The notes: generated from the sequence alone by a model not told the origin. A stretch of 64,000 nucleotides of DNA from Pomphorhynchus laevis (GCA_012934845.2 WNNJ02002553.1:62001-126000), one strand, 5' to 3'; numbered from the stretch's first letter, positions 42,801 through 51,114 are shown. Made by a program: numbers and translations.

Positions 42801-45508
42801 ATATACCAAACCAATATAAGAAATCCGCAGCATCTTCATTGTTGCTAAGGTCTTTGCAAATTTGCCCTGAAAAATGTGCCCGGTTGACTGAAAGTTTGAT
42901 TATTAAGTCGAAACTTAAAGATCATGGCTTTCCCAAATGGGCCATCACCCAGGCAAATCGAAAGTCGAAGAGTGTATTTTTTGAATCAACACATGACAAA
43001 AAGCCCAAGCAAAAACTAAAATATATTTGCGATCGTCTTTCGTTGACAACCGTAGCCTGAACAAACTTGCAGATGGTCTTTGACGGCAGACGTCACCACG
43101 TCCTACAGTCTACTGTCCATCTAGCAGGTGTCTAGCATCCATGTTCAAACGGAGACCCTTGACTCAGCAAACGTAAACTCTCGTATATGAGATAAAATGT
43201 AAAGATTGTGATGCTACATACGTGGGTCAGACTAATCGACAATTACACCTTAGAATTAAGGAACATCGTAATGCTCTAAGAAAAGGGGACATGTCATATG
43301 CCGTTTTAAACCATTCCTTTATGAAAGGACACAACATTGAATTCGATGATATCAAAATTCTAGCAAAAGAATCAAATTATTATGGGCGGTTAATTTTTTA
43401 GTCTATGCAGATCAAAGGCAGTGGTGAATGAATGCATGGAATTAAATCAAATTATAATTTAAAAATTCCTATCGATACTATGGACTAAGAAAACATCTTC
43501 ATATTCTTCCACACTTATGGGATATAAGGCGATTTGTGTTTTATTTATAATTATTCATCAATAATTAATGATTGATGAATAATAAATAACAAAAAGTAAA
43601 AAAAAAATTTATAAAAATAAATAATTTATTCATCAATTAATTTCGTATTTGTTTATTTATCTTTATATAAATATTAATTGTACATATAATTTGAAATAAA
43701 TTATTATTTATAATTTGTCATCAATTAATTTCGTATTTGTTTATTTTATTAACAAATAGGAATATTGAAGAACCGGGTCCGAGACCTGATAACGTAGCAA
43801 TTCTTCCTGATGGCCTTCAATCCTTATTCTGATACATCATCTATTATTTATTAATCAATATTTTAAAAATTGACTTTTATTTTTAATTTCAATTTTTTAT
43901 TCTATCGTTTGATAAATATTAATTGTATAGCATTTTATATAATTATTTATTATTTATAATTATTAATCTTTATTTTTATGTGGAAAATACGTAGACTTCT
44001 CTGATCTGATCTATTTTGCCACATTTTATTTATAGTCAGATCGGTGTACATATTTACAGACAAGGTAAGAAAAATAGGAAAACTATTTTCGAGGTAACAC
44101 ATAGAACAGGGTAGAACAGAGGTTATTTTGTAGAAAAATAAAGGATGAAATTTAATGCGATATTTGAACCTGACATTTAATTGCCTGCGAAAGAGTAAAG
44201 CTTGAGTATTGATAGTTTACTCAAATTACTAATCAGTAAATTGCACTATCTTTTGTAATCACATAATTCATGGCAACTTCCGACCCAGTCAATATTTTCA
44301 AATAATCATATATATATCAGCACAATCCTTTAAAAATCGCTAATTTATTACCATTTTTTAAAAAACCATTAATTAAAAACCATTTTTTACTGGAAACACA
44401 TTATATAAATCTGAAAATCGTAATGTACAAAATTGACTTTTATTTTTATTTTTAATCGTTCAAAAAAGTTAACCTCAGGCCTAAATTAATAAATTACTGA
44501 TCAGTAAATTTCAATAGCCTTTAACTTGATAAAAGGGAATGTATGGTCAATCCATGAACATTGCGTAATATCAAAAGGCTATAAATGGCACAATAAATCA
44601 ATTTAACCAATAGGTTTTTACAGCTCACATTGTTTTTATTGTCTATTTCGATTTTGTCAATCAACTAACTATTGATAAAAATATGTAGAAATAGTGGATT
44701 TTTTAGAATATGAAAGAAGTTTGTCAGGAAAGATAAAGAGAAGGAAGGTGTATATAAGGAGAGCTAATTTCGCCGAGTTCAATGGTAAAAAAAGGGTGAA
44801 CGGTAATTGATACTTTCTGATATGGTCAGTGAAGTTTGAAGCAGTGGAATGATATATGTTCAAAATGACGAAGGTGCGAAGAATACGAATTGATGTGTTT
44901 AAGATACGTTTGAGAGGTAGAGTGATGGTTTTAGAGGAGCTGGTAAAAGTGCTGTGGCAATAGTCAATATAGAGAGAGAAGTAAGGGCGTACATGATATT
45001 ATGGTAAATTTAGAAATTAATGTGTCGAATGTTTTTGATGAGCTTTTTAGTTCATTTGATAAACTAAGGGACGAGGCTTCATGTTTAAAAAACTAAGATT
45101 TGATTTTAGTGGATTTGTGAATTTGACTTCCAAAATATTCATATATTTACTAACTATATTTACTAACTAATTATTTATTTTATATTTTAATATAAAATAA
45201 AATGATGATTTTTGGTATTGATGATGTTCTACATCGTCAAGACAATTAAATGCGTTTTCAAATACCTGAAAGCAAAGTTCGATATCAGGGCTCCAAACTC
45301 CCTCTCCGTCGACATTCATATCAAGATCGTCATCATTCTCCTGATTACTAGTTTCAGACAAACTGCCACTACCGTTTGACAATAAAGAGTTATTCGGTAT
45401 ATTCGCTGTATGAATGCCATCAGCAGATTGGATTTGATGATACATGATTTGTGATTGATTGCGTTGATGAACATCAAGTGATGACCATATGTCTCTTCTA
45501 AAGTTCAT
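18940..45508 (-). CDS. TEAD: TEAD/Scalloped transcription factor gene
   Basis: TEAD proteins bind MCAT DNA elements through the TEA domain and recruit the Hippo-pathway co-activator YAP/Yorkie through a C-terminal domain (family knowledge). Minus-strand exons: 45508-45266, 38316-38247, 38187-38060, 36450-36313, 36261-36197, 35417-35237, possibly 35143-35089, 28413-28352, 28298-28214, 20636-20484 and 19074-18940. All have GT-AG borders. Phases agree everywhere except across the gap between 35089 and 28413, where one exon of the YAP-binding domain was not found. TEA-domain residues are very well conserved and the C-terminal half is divergent but alignable without gaps at its end. The gene spans 26.6 kb, almost all of it transposon-filled intron, and converges on FIG4. 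Confidence 0.9.
19150..19300 (+). repeat. Dispersed repeat (PLE-associated), copy 2, partial
   Basis: Contains AAGTTTCGGTC, CCTCTTCCCAACATAGCAGC, GGGACCAAATA and ATGACGTATTTTCTTTGAT, then leads into the Penelope-like fragment at 19411. The left half is missing. Confidence 0.6.
19411..19990 (-). mobile_element. Penelope-like element RT fragment, copy 2
   Basis: A 187-codon open stretch includes [20 protein letters not shown] (the GGNSSP box), the catalytic box [20 protein letters not shown] and the [20 protein letters not shown] end. It is the best-preserved RT core of the family in this window, yet it is only a fossil fragment lacking both ends. It lies in the last TEAD intron, in the same orientation as the gene. 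Confidence 0.8.
20484..20636 (-). CDS. TEAD: TEAD exon: YAP-binding domain core
   Basis: After tttttag it encodes [15 protein letters not shown], then [16 protein letters not shown] and [14 protein letters not shown] before gtaatt. It aligns without gaps to ETEYARFENGRFVYRI, RSPMCEYMINFIHKLK and YMMNSVLENFTIL of TEAD. The CEY and MNSVLE signatures are intact. Confidence 0.95.
20750..21096 (+). mobile_element. Merlin (IS1016/ISXO2-like) transposase, catalytic half
   Basis: From 20818 the frame reads [43 protein letters not shown], then (after an in-frame TGA at 20950) [20 protein letters not shown] and [10 protein letters not shown], stop at 21094. [20 protein letters not shown] are hallmarks of the ISXO2-like DDE fold: the second Asp and the final Glu can be placed. 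The copy is inactive. It lies in TEAD intron 20637-28213, antisense to TEAD. Confidence 0.8.
21100..21780 (+). repeat. Purine-rich asymmetric tract with 12-bp repeats
   Basis: The plus strand is strongly purine-biased (AAAGGGGGCAAAAGAAGGGC and similar) for more than 600 bp. It includes a GAAGGGACTGCT unit three times near 21595-21625 and a duplicated AAAATGAGGNAGACGTGGACT. Frames in it are open because of composition. I see no coding homology. Confidence 0.6.
22430..23245 (+). repeat. Dispersed repeat (PLE-associated), copy 3, extended
   Basis: Begins with the family's outer block (ATCAGATCAGCTAACTGTATC, again at 22611-22645) and runs through AT-rich sequence to TATGAATTGACTAATAAATA, GAGAGGTCATCAAGAGGAAG and TAATCAGGTTTCGACCC at 23125-23225. 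Confidence 0.55.
23650..24245 (+). mobile_element. LINE (Jockey/CR1-like) RT C-terminal fragment
   Basis: A 100-codon frame reads [20 protein letters not shown] and [12 protein letters not shown], the K-K-RGGR and FKYLGV boxes that follow the catalytic region in Jockey/CR1-type reverse transcriptases. Beyond 23965, shifted frames continue with [14 protein letters not shown] wording to about 24240. Heavily truncated. Confidence 0.65.
24305..24545 (+). repeat. Dispersed repeat (PLE-associated), copy 4
   Basis: Full set of landmarks: TATGAATTGACTAATAACAG, AATAAGGATTGAAGGTCATC, TATCAGGTTTCGGCCC, GAGGCCAAGTA, TTTCCTCTGATGAAATTTGA and TTCCATCCATAAAACTTTTC. The last piece is the 3' end of the PLE reading region on the minus strand. 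Confidence 0.65.
24590..24840 (+). repeat. Dispersed repeat (PLE-associated), copy 5
   Basis: Outer block AAATCAGTTAACGTGTGTAC, then TTTTTATGAATTGACTAATC and ATAGAGGTCTTTGAAGGAAC-TTATCAGGTTTTTTTGACC. The right half is missing. Confidence 0.6.
25290..26195. repeat. 24-bp minisatellite with 245-bp higher-order period
   Basis: Units of about 24 bp of the type GGCTACAATTCCTTTGAAGA vary in fixed ways. A marked variant beginning GAGATCTACAAGTCCTTGAA recurs at 25492, 25737 and 25982, exactly 245 bp apart. The array therefore grew by duplicating blocks of about ten units. It lies in TEAD intron 20637-28213. Confidence 0.93.
26488..26514. repeat. Short perfect palindrome
   Basis: AAATAATGCCATATGGCATTATTT-type symmetry, next to a Merlin fragment. 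It could be part of the element's end or chance. Confidence 0.5.
26530..26815 (+). mobile_element. Merlin-type transposase, N-terminal zinc-ribbon fragment
   Basis: The frame from 26612 reads [20 protein letters not shown], then [20 protein letters not shown] and HQC. The pattern KCxxSSDGxxWRC followed by a Cys is the N-terminal zinc ribbon of ISXO2/Merlin transposases. The rest of the protein is absent here. The other half of a related copy lies at 20750-21096. Confidence 0.6.
27165..27420 (-). repeat. Dispersed repeat (PLE-associated), copy 6
   Basis: Reversed relative to copy 1: GGGGCCGAAACATA, TCTGATAACATAGCAGTTCC, TCCTGATGACCTCTATTCG and GTCAATTCATAAAAATTGAC. The outer block GTTACCTGATCTGACTAATT appears further right at 27855-27880 and 28100-28130. 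Confidence 0.6.
28214..28298 (-). CDS. TEAD: TEAD exon: [11 protein letters not shown] motif
   Basis: After ttcttccag it encodes [20 protein letters not shown] and KCVLEKVD before gtgagt, entering in phase 2 and leaving in phase 0. It matches [20 protein letters not shown] and QVVEKVE of TEAD closely. Confidence 0.93.
28352..28413 (-). CDS. TEAD: TEAD exon: start of YAP-binding strand block
   Basis: Between a tttag acceptor and gtaagt donor it encodes [20 protein letters not shown] and leaves in phase 2, completing Val with the next exon. It sits where TEAD reads [20 protein letters not shown]. Conservation is modest; position and phase support it. Confidence 0.75.
28561..28612. repeat. Partial duplicate of a TEAD exon end and its donor
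   Basis: Near copy of 28317-28370, covering the last 20-odd bases of exon 28413-28352, its gtaagt donor and the following intron. It lies about 245 bp upstream on the minus strand. A new ttttcag just before it could make a 12-base pseudo-exon. Confidence 0.75.
28970..30470 (+). mobile_element. Penelope-like element, copy 3 (longest)
   Basis: Longest copy of the family seen at 5121 and 19411. It opens with a Cys/His stretch ([20 protein letters not shown], then [20 protein letters not shown]) typical of the region before the RT in Penelope-like proteins. It continues with [26 protein letters not shown], the GNSSP box, [20 protein letters not shown] and the HEHSCIPYN end. It looks broken at about half a dozen places. 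A terminal repeat follows at 30470-30730. It lies in TEAD intron 28414-35088, antisense to the gene. Confidence 0.8.
30470..30730 (-). repeat. Dispersed repeat (PLE-associated), copy 7
   Basis: Joined directly to the 3' end of PLE copy 3: AATAATATACTTTGTATTAG, AAATACGTCCTTAGCACGTA, CCCCGCTGCTATGTTTGG, CCTGATAGCATAGCAGTTCC and CTTGATATGAATTATAAAAA. The junction shows that the repeat family is the terminal region of this PLE family. Confidence 0.7.
31020..32067 (+). pseudogene. Protein disulfide isomerase processed pseudogene
   Basis: Intronless sequence matching the C-terminal half of PDI (an ER thiol oxidoreductase). The b' domain reads [19 protein letters not shown], then [59 protein letters not shown], and the a' domain [21 protein letters not shown] frameshift lies near 31330 and a TAA at 31708-31710. 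The active site CGHC has become CGMC (31741-31752), and the ER-retention end reads KEEFN. The a and b domains are missing. These marks and the lack of introns indicate a retrocopy, now dead. It lies antisense in a TEAD intron. Confidence 0.88.
32190..32395 (+). repeat. Dispersed repeat (PLE-associated), copy 8
   Basis: ATATCAAGTTAAAATTTAAA, AATAGGCGATGCTTCAGAAT, AAGGTATGCAGGAGGATCTG, GTTAGGTTTCGACCCC and CTAACATAGCATGCAGGGC. It begins shortly after the PDI pseudogene. Confidence 0.6.
32632..33605. repeat. 357-bp tandem repeat, about 2.7 copies
   Basis: Units start at about 32632, 32991 and 33348 with CGGTGTGGTGGATTCGAATT-type sequence and contain CATTTCGGCGACAAGGAATC, AAAAGGACCGAAACATGAAA and CCACGCTGATTGTAGTGTAC. 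The period is 357 bp. The third unit is cut off at about 33605 and passes into a dispersed repeat. The copies are more than 90 percent alike by eye. The unit shows no ORF. GGATTCGAAT resembles a pol III B box, but no A box is evident. Confidence 0.93.
33600..33720 (+). repeat. Dispersed repeat (PLE-associated), copy 9, partial
   Basis: AAAATCAATTTTTATGAATT and TATCATCAGGACGAACTGCT survive. The outer block ATCATATCAGCTGGGTCTAC appears alone at about 34035-34060. Confidence 0.45.
33720..35088 (-). other. AT-rich TEAD intron
   Basis: Mostly simple AT-rich sequence, including an ATAATAATATT-rich block at 34420-34570. The TEAD exon missing between 35089 and 28413 could lie here or further left, but I could not identify one. 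Confidence 0.45.
35089..35143 (-). CDS. TEAD: Candidate TEAD exon (uncertain)
   Basis: Between ttcaatag and gtaaat a 55-base segment reads [18 protein letters not shown]. It enters in phase 0, as the 35237 exon requires, but leaves in phase 1, which the 28413 exon does not accept. It could correspond to the NKHLFVHIG strand of TEAD, with a further exon undetected, or be chance. Confidence 0.3.
35237..35417 (-). CDS. TEAD: TEAD exon: FRLTEFSVF motif
   Basis: After gtttcttag it encodes a Ser/Pro-rich linker, [17 protein letters not shown], and then [20 protein letters not shown] before gtaagt. It matches the start of the YAP-binding domain, TTKLRLVEFSAFLEQQRD. Phases agree with exon 36261-36197 upstream and leave 0. 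Confidence 0.85.
36197..36261 (-). CDS. TEAD: TEAD linker exon
   Basis: After ttttcag it encodes [20 protein letters not shown] and EL, a 65-base exon with phases 0 in and 2 out that join its neighbours. The donor gtcact is weak. The linker is not conserved across TEADs, so only splice logic supports it. Confidence 0.55.
36313..36450 (-). CDS. TEAD: TEAD exon: GLSSAQIVS motif
   Basis: Between ttgttaag and gtatgc it encodes [20 protein letters not shown] and [26 protein letters not shown] is a signature that follows the TEA domain in TEADs (AMSSAQIVSATA). It is exactly 46 codons, phase 0 both ends. Confidence 0.88.
36843..36888. repeat. (AT)n microsatellite
   Basis: About 23 uninterrupted AT dinucleotides in a TEAD intron. 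Confidence 0.98.
37565..37890 (-). repeat. Dispersed repeat (PLE-associated), copy 10
   Basis: AGTTTGCCCTGATGTCATGC, GGGTACGAAACATATCAGTT, CCTGAAAACATAGCAGGTTC, CTTGATGACTTCTAATCCTT and ATTCATAAAAATTGAATTTT in reverse orientation. It appears to hold two partly overlapping copies of the core. The outer block TTATCTGATCATTTGAGA is at about 37935. Confidence 0.6.
38060..38187 (-). CDS. TEAD: TEAD exon: TEA domain recognition helix
   Basis: Encodes [20 protein letters not shown] and [20 protein letters not shown] before gtacaa. The [14 protein letters not shown] helix, which reads DNA in TEADs, is identical to animal TEADs. Acceptor ctgcattaag, phases agree. Confidence 0.98.
38247..38316 (-). 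CDS. TEAD: TEAD exon: [19 protein letters not shown]
   Basis: Encodes [20 protein letters not shown] and KMYG, almost identical to [20 protein letters not shown] in human TEAD1. Exact GT-AG borders. Its junction to 38187-38060 restores Gly-Arg-Asn. Confidence 0.98.
38450..40180 (-). mobile_element. Decayed RLE-type LINE, 3' half
   Basis: Minus-strand pieces in order are a [20 protein letters not shown] stretch (39440-39340, the GGLGIR box), [17 protein letters not shown] (38775-38720, PD-D/ExK endonuclease region), [19 protein letters not shown] (38640-38590) and [20 protein letters not shown] (38540-38465, the usual QRLSVAxQRGNA end). Frames change several times and stops occur, so it is dead. 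It lies in the first TEAD intron in sense orientation. It is related in type to 54640-55880 and 2925-4060. Confidence 0.65.
40917..40995 (-). ncRNA. Hammerhead ribozyme motif, canonical core
   Basis: Read on the minus strand: helix III TGCCGT, cleavage site GTC, helix I arms with TCCTC and GAGGGA plus GCA closing, core CTGATGAG, helix II GTTA-TTGTGA-TGAC, core CGAAAC, and helix III ACGGCA. All invariant core bases (CUGAUGA, GAAA, UH) are present. Hammerheads are known in Penelope-like terminal repeats; they process element RNA. Activity here is inferred. Confidence 0.8.
41122..41200 (+). ncRNA. Hammerhead ribozyme motif, degraded core
   Basis: Same layout: helix III TGCCGT (41122-41127) and ACGGCA (41195-41200), GTC site, helix II GTCA/TGAC. 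The first core box reads CTGATAA instead of CTGATGA, changing the essential G8, so cleavage is unlikely. Confidence 0.65.
41427..41505 (+). ncRNA. Hammerhead ribozyme motif, degraded core
   Basis: Helix III TGCCGT (41427-41432) pairs with ACGGCA (41500-41505), helix II GTCA-TTGTGA-TGAC, but the first box reads CTGATAG, so it departs from the catalytic consensus. Confidence 0.65.
41640..43490 (+). mobile_element. Penelope-like element with GIY-YIG endonuclease
   Basis: Reading order: [19 protein letters not shown], a palm-side stretch with [36 protein letters not shown] (RT box A), [20 protein letters not shown] (GSPLGP box), a weak VYDVFMVFN box, then a GIY-YIG domain, [34 protein letters not shown] and [17 protein letters not shown] plus C-terminal GIY-YIG defines the EN-bearing Penelope-like class. 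It is a fossil with several breaks. It lies in the first TEAD intron, antisense. It is a different family from the copies at 5121, 19411 and 28970. Confidence 0.9.
43755..43925 (-). repeat. Dispersed repeat (PLE-associated), copy 11
   Basis: GGGTCCGAGACCTGATAACG, TTCTTCCTGATGGCCTTCAA, TCCTTATTCTGATACATCAT and AAAATTGACTTTTATTTTTA. The outer block TACGTAGACTTCTCTGATCT is at about 43987-44010. Confidence 0.6.
43926..45165. other. Unassigned TEAD intron sequence
   Basis: AT-rich, with a less AT-rich part at 44660-45010 whose minus-strand frame (44863-44669) is hydrophobic and of unknown origin. TTAATAAATTACTGATCAGTAA-type repeats occur near 44225 and 44490. No family recognised. Confidence 0.35.
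45266..45508 (-). CDS. TEAD: TEAD first coding exon
   Basis: From ATG at 45508 it reads [20 protein letters not shown], a Ser/Asn-rich region with [20 protein letters not shown], and [17 protein letters not shown], ending CAG|gtattt. GVWSPDIE is the start of the TEA domain and joins in phase to exon 38316. The frame is open a little upstream of the ATG, so the true start may lie in an earlier exon. The acidic stretch before the TEA domain is common in TEADs. Confidence 0.88.
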
Positions 45509-46580
45509 CCCCACCGTGGTATACCCAAACCAAATCGCTAACAAGAATATGCTAAGGACTAAACAATAAAAGTTTGGTTAAAAGATTTAATGACAAAAAA
45601 TTTTAATTTTAATTTTCAATTTTATAACCTAAATCATGTAAAATGAATTAATCAGGCCGTTAAAATTTTGTCCGAAAACTAAATTAAAGTACTAAATAAT
45701 AGTTAATTTAAAAAATAATAAAAACAAGATTTCGCTAGCGATTTTTTAAATTAATTATTAAATAATATGTTAATTCATTAATCGTCTAAATTAATTTCAA
45801 TTAAATGGTAATATTTACTTACTTACTAAATTATTATATTGCAAATTATAAATTTGCTCAATAAACCTTTATCTTTTTACTAAATTAGCGAAATTCAAAA
45901 TTCAACTCGTATTAATAATAAATTATAAATTTAATTGTTGATGTTATCAATGTAAATTATAAATTCAATTGTTATTGGACGTTGTGAACGCAATATAAAA
46001 TAAGATTAGTTACTGTTAGTGACTAATGATCTTATAAGTATGAGATTATAATCTTATTATTAAGATCTTATAAGTAAAAATATAATTAATATTTATGTTC
46101 GTTCCAGTTTTATTCATTTTAGTTATTGAAACATTTGGTGGAAATATGCGGCGTTCTGTAAAATTAAAAATGTAAATTTATTTTTAAGGCGACACTTGTG
46201 GATTATTTCTCTGCCCCAATATTCCCATAAACATGCAAATAAACTTTAGTGGTCATATTGAAAATGCTTGGTTGATGTGATTAATTTAAAAATTTTATTG
46301 GGCATTTTTTATTCATTTTTTTTTATTTTACAAGTTGAGTGTAGCGATAAAAATTTTCAGAAGTGTAAAGCTATAGTTTAACTATCGTCTTGCATCCAGA
46401 GTTTCTTCTATTTCCCTGACTTTAGGGGAAAACTTTTGTTTTTATGAGTTGATGGTAATAAAACTTCACTAAATTGAAAAAATTAAATTCCTTGAAATAA
46501 TACAATTTAACATCATCATGTAACCAAACAATTTTTGTTTGTTTGTTTATAGTTATAGTTTGTTTATAAATAAATTTGTT

Positions 46581-46620
46581 TGTTTATGTGTCGTATATTA
46601 AAATATACGACACATAAACA
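46581..46620. repeat. 40-bp near-perfect palindrome
   Basis: TGTTTATGTGTCGTATAT and its exact complement are separated by four bases. Confidence 0.85.
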
Positions 46621-47906
46621 AGTTAGTCACTGTTTCTTTTTGTAACGTTTTCATTGATCATTTAAAATGAAATACAAATGGAAGCTTTTTAGTCAACAGC
46701 ACAAAACACGAAAAACTGTTTTGAAAGCAACAAGTAGTGTTTTATAAGCAATTCTGTAATGATTAAGTAATACTACAATCACCGCCGATCAGCATACGAC
46801 AGTGGTCGTGTAACGAAGAAGCGGAACATCAATAAGTTGCATCTGCATGGCGAAACGTTGCTTTGTGCCATTTGTATTCGTTCATACATTACACTTTTCA
46901 AGGAATTTTCTTTCTTTATAAGTATGAAGTAATAAATATTTGGAGATTTTATTAACGCAATGAACTTTTATCCAATGAACTTTTCGACATTCATATAACT
47001 CGACATTCATTAAGAGTTCGCTGACCAACTGATACTGACAGTTAACGAAATATCAACTTAATTAGAATATCTTTGATGCTCCATTAATTTAATATTAAAA
47101 GTATGAAAATGATTTTTTATATTTGGAATTTTGAAACGGGATATAAATGTTTTTAATATTTCACTAGCTGCTAGCACCAGCAGAAAAATAAATTCATTCT
47201 ATTCAATTTTATATTTTCCAAACCAATTATACGATTATTTAATGGTACATGGCGTTTAATATTTCATATTTTTTCAAAAGTAACTCTTTGAAAATTAACT
47301 CTAAGAAAATTAGAGTTTGTTATTTGGCTAATTTAATTAGGAAAAACAGAAATTATTCACTATTTCTTATATAGAAATATATAACCAATATAATGATATA
47401 ATGTACTAATTTCAATTCAGATAAACATGTTTATCATATTTTATTCACATTTTAGTAATTTAAACAATTTCATATTAATATTATGTGGATTAATGCCCAA
47501 TGATTAATAAAATATGTAATTAATTTAATTAATTTCATAAATAGAGAACATGCATTAAATTATAATTCATTGCTTTATCGGCATTAAATTGTCGATTAGA
47601 AATTGATAATTTTAAAAATAAACGACTTAACTGTAAACTAAAAGTACGAAATCATTTAAAACATTTAGATACATTTAAATTTAATAAAAGTTAGAAATTA
47701 AAAATTTAAACAAGCGAAATATACTGATATCATTTACGAATACACTGGTATCATTTTATATTTGGTTTTATTTATTTATTTAATTTTGATAATTTATTTT
47801 TAATAATTTTCAAATATTAATTGTAATAATAATTTTGTTTTGATGTTCACTTTATAGAACATCAAAAGTTTTGATATTTCAGTTTTAAGCTTTTGTTTTT
47901 CAGTTT

Positions 47907-48960
47907 TAAAAAACGCGCATATTTAAAGTACAAGTTTTAAAGAACGCGCAGTAATTTATTTTATTTTATAACCAATATTTTGTAATTAAGAGAAATATAA
48001 CGTTATCGCATAATCTTTTGATCCAATTAGATAGCAAGCAATTTTACTTATAGCTAAAATTGATTAACTAAAATTATTTAGTTAATCAATTAAATTTATT
48101 TTTCTAAAAAATATTTATTTTTATACACTAGCTTGACCGAAATCTAGACCCGTGTACGTATATTTAATTAAAAAATATAATAATTCAACTTTATTTTTTA
48201 GCAATTCAATCAGAAAGTCAAATTAAAAAATAAATTATTATAACCGAAATTATTATTTATTTAAACATATTGAATCATTATTTCTATATGAATATAATAT
48301 TAGATAAATATATGAACTAAATATATTTGATGTTAATCCATAGCGTGGAATTTAGCAGCAACTTAAATTATTATTAAATAACTTAAATTTAAATAATTTA
48401 ATTTAAATAGCTTTAATTATTATTTATTTAAATAAATTAAATCATTATTTCTATATAAATATTAAATTAGATAAATATATGAACTAAATATAACTGTTGT
48501 TTATCTATAATGCGGAATTTAGCAGCAAAATCAACAAGCAAAATTTTTATAGTTTGCTACCTGGAATTGAATAAATTGTAAGATTTTCTGATAAATCTGC
48601 AGCAACTATCGAAATGTAAAAATAAATTCGTGTTTGATAATTTTGCTTTTAAATTTTAAATTTAAAAGCAAAAGTTCTACTATCTATCATATTAGATAAT
48701 ATTATCTAATATATTCTATTATATTAATTATATTTATATAATTGAGATATAGTTGAAATAAATTTATTTATTTAATTTTGATATTGAGATATAATTGAAA
48801 TAAATTTATTTATTTAATTTTTATATTGAGATGTAATTGAAATAAATTAATTTATTTAATTTTGATATTGAGATATAAAAAAATATGCGCGTTTTTTAAA
48901 ACGCGCATATTTAAAGTACAAGTTTTAAAGAACGCGCAGTAATTTATTTTATTCTGGTAA
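47907..48960. repeat. Region bounded by a 60-bp direct repeat with GCGC blocks
   Basis: AAACGCGCATATTTAAAGTA and the following CAAGTTTTAAAGAACGCGCA occur at 47910-47960 and again at 48896-48950, about 985 bp apart. The right copy is preceded by its own inverse (ATATGCGCGTTTTTTAAAAC). Between them are a duplicated unit of about 165 bp (48240, 48425) and a 50-bp unit repeated three times (48740-48880). It may be a non-autonomous element flanked by terminal repeats. Confidence 0.6.
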
Positions 48961-51114
48961 AACCAGTGGTTTCAAACACATGAAAATTTTAGCACATGAA
49001 AATTTTGCTTCGCGTATGAAAATTAGATTTTGACTGTTGAAATATAATGTTGCGTTCTGAATTTTGAAAATTTTTAATAAAATCATTTTTAAACATTATT
49101 GATGGCAGAATTTGCATAGTTTTTAAATTCCTATTAACAAAATATGCAACGTCTGCTTAAAAACTTACTTCTATAACCGTATGGTATGTACGGTATTTAG
49201 TCAGATATGGGACGCTGACATTGTTAACCTCTGCGCTATGTAGTCCACACAGCTTTTTGCTATTTCGGTAAATCTCTTAAAAGGAAGCATTTCTCACTAT
49301 CACTAATGCTAATATCACTGATGCTAATTAATCGTAGCATTTTTATTGGTTTATTTCAATAATAATAAATGCAAAGCGAAAATATTTATAATCAACGCGT
49401 TGTTTTCTAAAACTCTTTGATGTTGGCTTGATATGTTATCACATAGTGTTAAAAAATATATATTGTTTATGCAACTACATTGTCTAATCAAATAAATATT
49501 AGGGTTAAGAAAATAAGCTTTATACGACAAAATCACAATCTTTATGATTTTGCAGATAGTGGACATAATTGGCCAGCAGATATTAAAGAAAAGTTCAATT
49601 TTTCATTGGTTATGATTTGCGTTTTTTTTTTCAAAATTTGTAGATATTTTAAGTGGAAATAGAATATATTAATATAATATAATTCTCCTTTAGATGAATT
49701 ATAATCGTGATTTGTCTCACGATTGAAGAATATACGTTTCCACAATAATTAGTCCTTTCGAATTTGTTTACAAAAGAATCCAAACTTGAAGAAATCTGGT
49801 CATTCTTTCTCATCTTTTTATCCCTATTACCCTTAATATCCGATGGCGAATATGATACTAAAAATAATTTGCGAATTCCTTTGGCAGCAATCGAATGGTT
49901 TACTTAATTCGGTAAGTGAACCATTAATGAATCGGTTTATTTTTATTTATTTTATTTCTAATGAGGAACACATGGCAATCCTACGTTTCACTGTTTAATT
50001 ACATCTGAAATATATGAATTTTAAGTAGTAATTTTTAATTAAGAAATTTATTAATTTTAATTTGAATAATTAATTTATTATAATTTATGTAATTAATTGA
50101 TTTTAAGTCAATTAATTAAATCAATTAAAAGTCGCTTAAATGCCGTTAATTATCTTAAAAAATAATCTTATTTTATTTAAATTTATCTCCTAAATAGCAA
50201 AATTTCATCTCCAAAGTTTTTTCGATATGCAAAATTTCTCAAGCCACAAAGTAATTATTAAATATAAGAAAATTTAAAAATTACATCACGATACTGTACA
50301 TTAACGTGTTGCGTAATTTTGCCAAATGAAATTATTGTCGCTAATTATCACGGTTATCATTTCTCTCACTAATAGACATGTTCAGTGCCTGTCGCTGTTT
50401 TTCGGATGATTTTATTTTGTTTTCTAACTGTCAAAAAATATGAACTTATCGCGGAAAATTTCGAATTACTAAAAAACTTACGATTATTACAATCGCCATA
50501 ATTTCTTCCGTCGTAGAATGACTATCTAATTTTTATTTTTGGTATAACACTTAATATCACAACATGTTAATTTCTACACAAAAAGTCGCACGTAACGCCA
50601 ATAAAAACATATGCGATCATGCAAGGGAGCGTGAAGTTTCATCGGTAGCCGGTCAAAGCAACGGTACATGCATATTGAAAAATATGTGGCATCTTCTATT
50701 TCACTGTATTACGAAATCACCAGATCAAGGTCGTTTCCAAATAGTGTTGTCAGCTATCTGTCTGGAAGTATGTAGAAGCGCATATACTCTGGAATGTCAA
50801 AAGTAACAAGTCTTCACATGAAAAAGCCATAAATGCTTTCATTTAAAATCTTAAATAGGCGGCTGCATGTATTTTAGAAGGATACAGTATCATGGATCCA
50901 TCATGCATTTACAAGAATGTCAACTGGGACCTAATAAAACTTGATTTGTATAATGACATGTCCTGCAGTTTTACCACGTTACGTCACACATTCACATATG
51001 TTCATACTCATTAGTAAAAAACTGAGTTAGATGTTTTTTAAAAGCTGTTTATCAGTACCTTTATCCAGAACAGAGATATTTAGTGTCTTGAACATTTAGT
51101 ATATTTTGTCAAGA

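Noticed and set aside
50564-50806. 80-codon plus-strand frame as a host exon
   Set aside because: Composition is less AT-rich than its surroundings, but I see no homology and no clear splice borders. Left unassigned.
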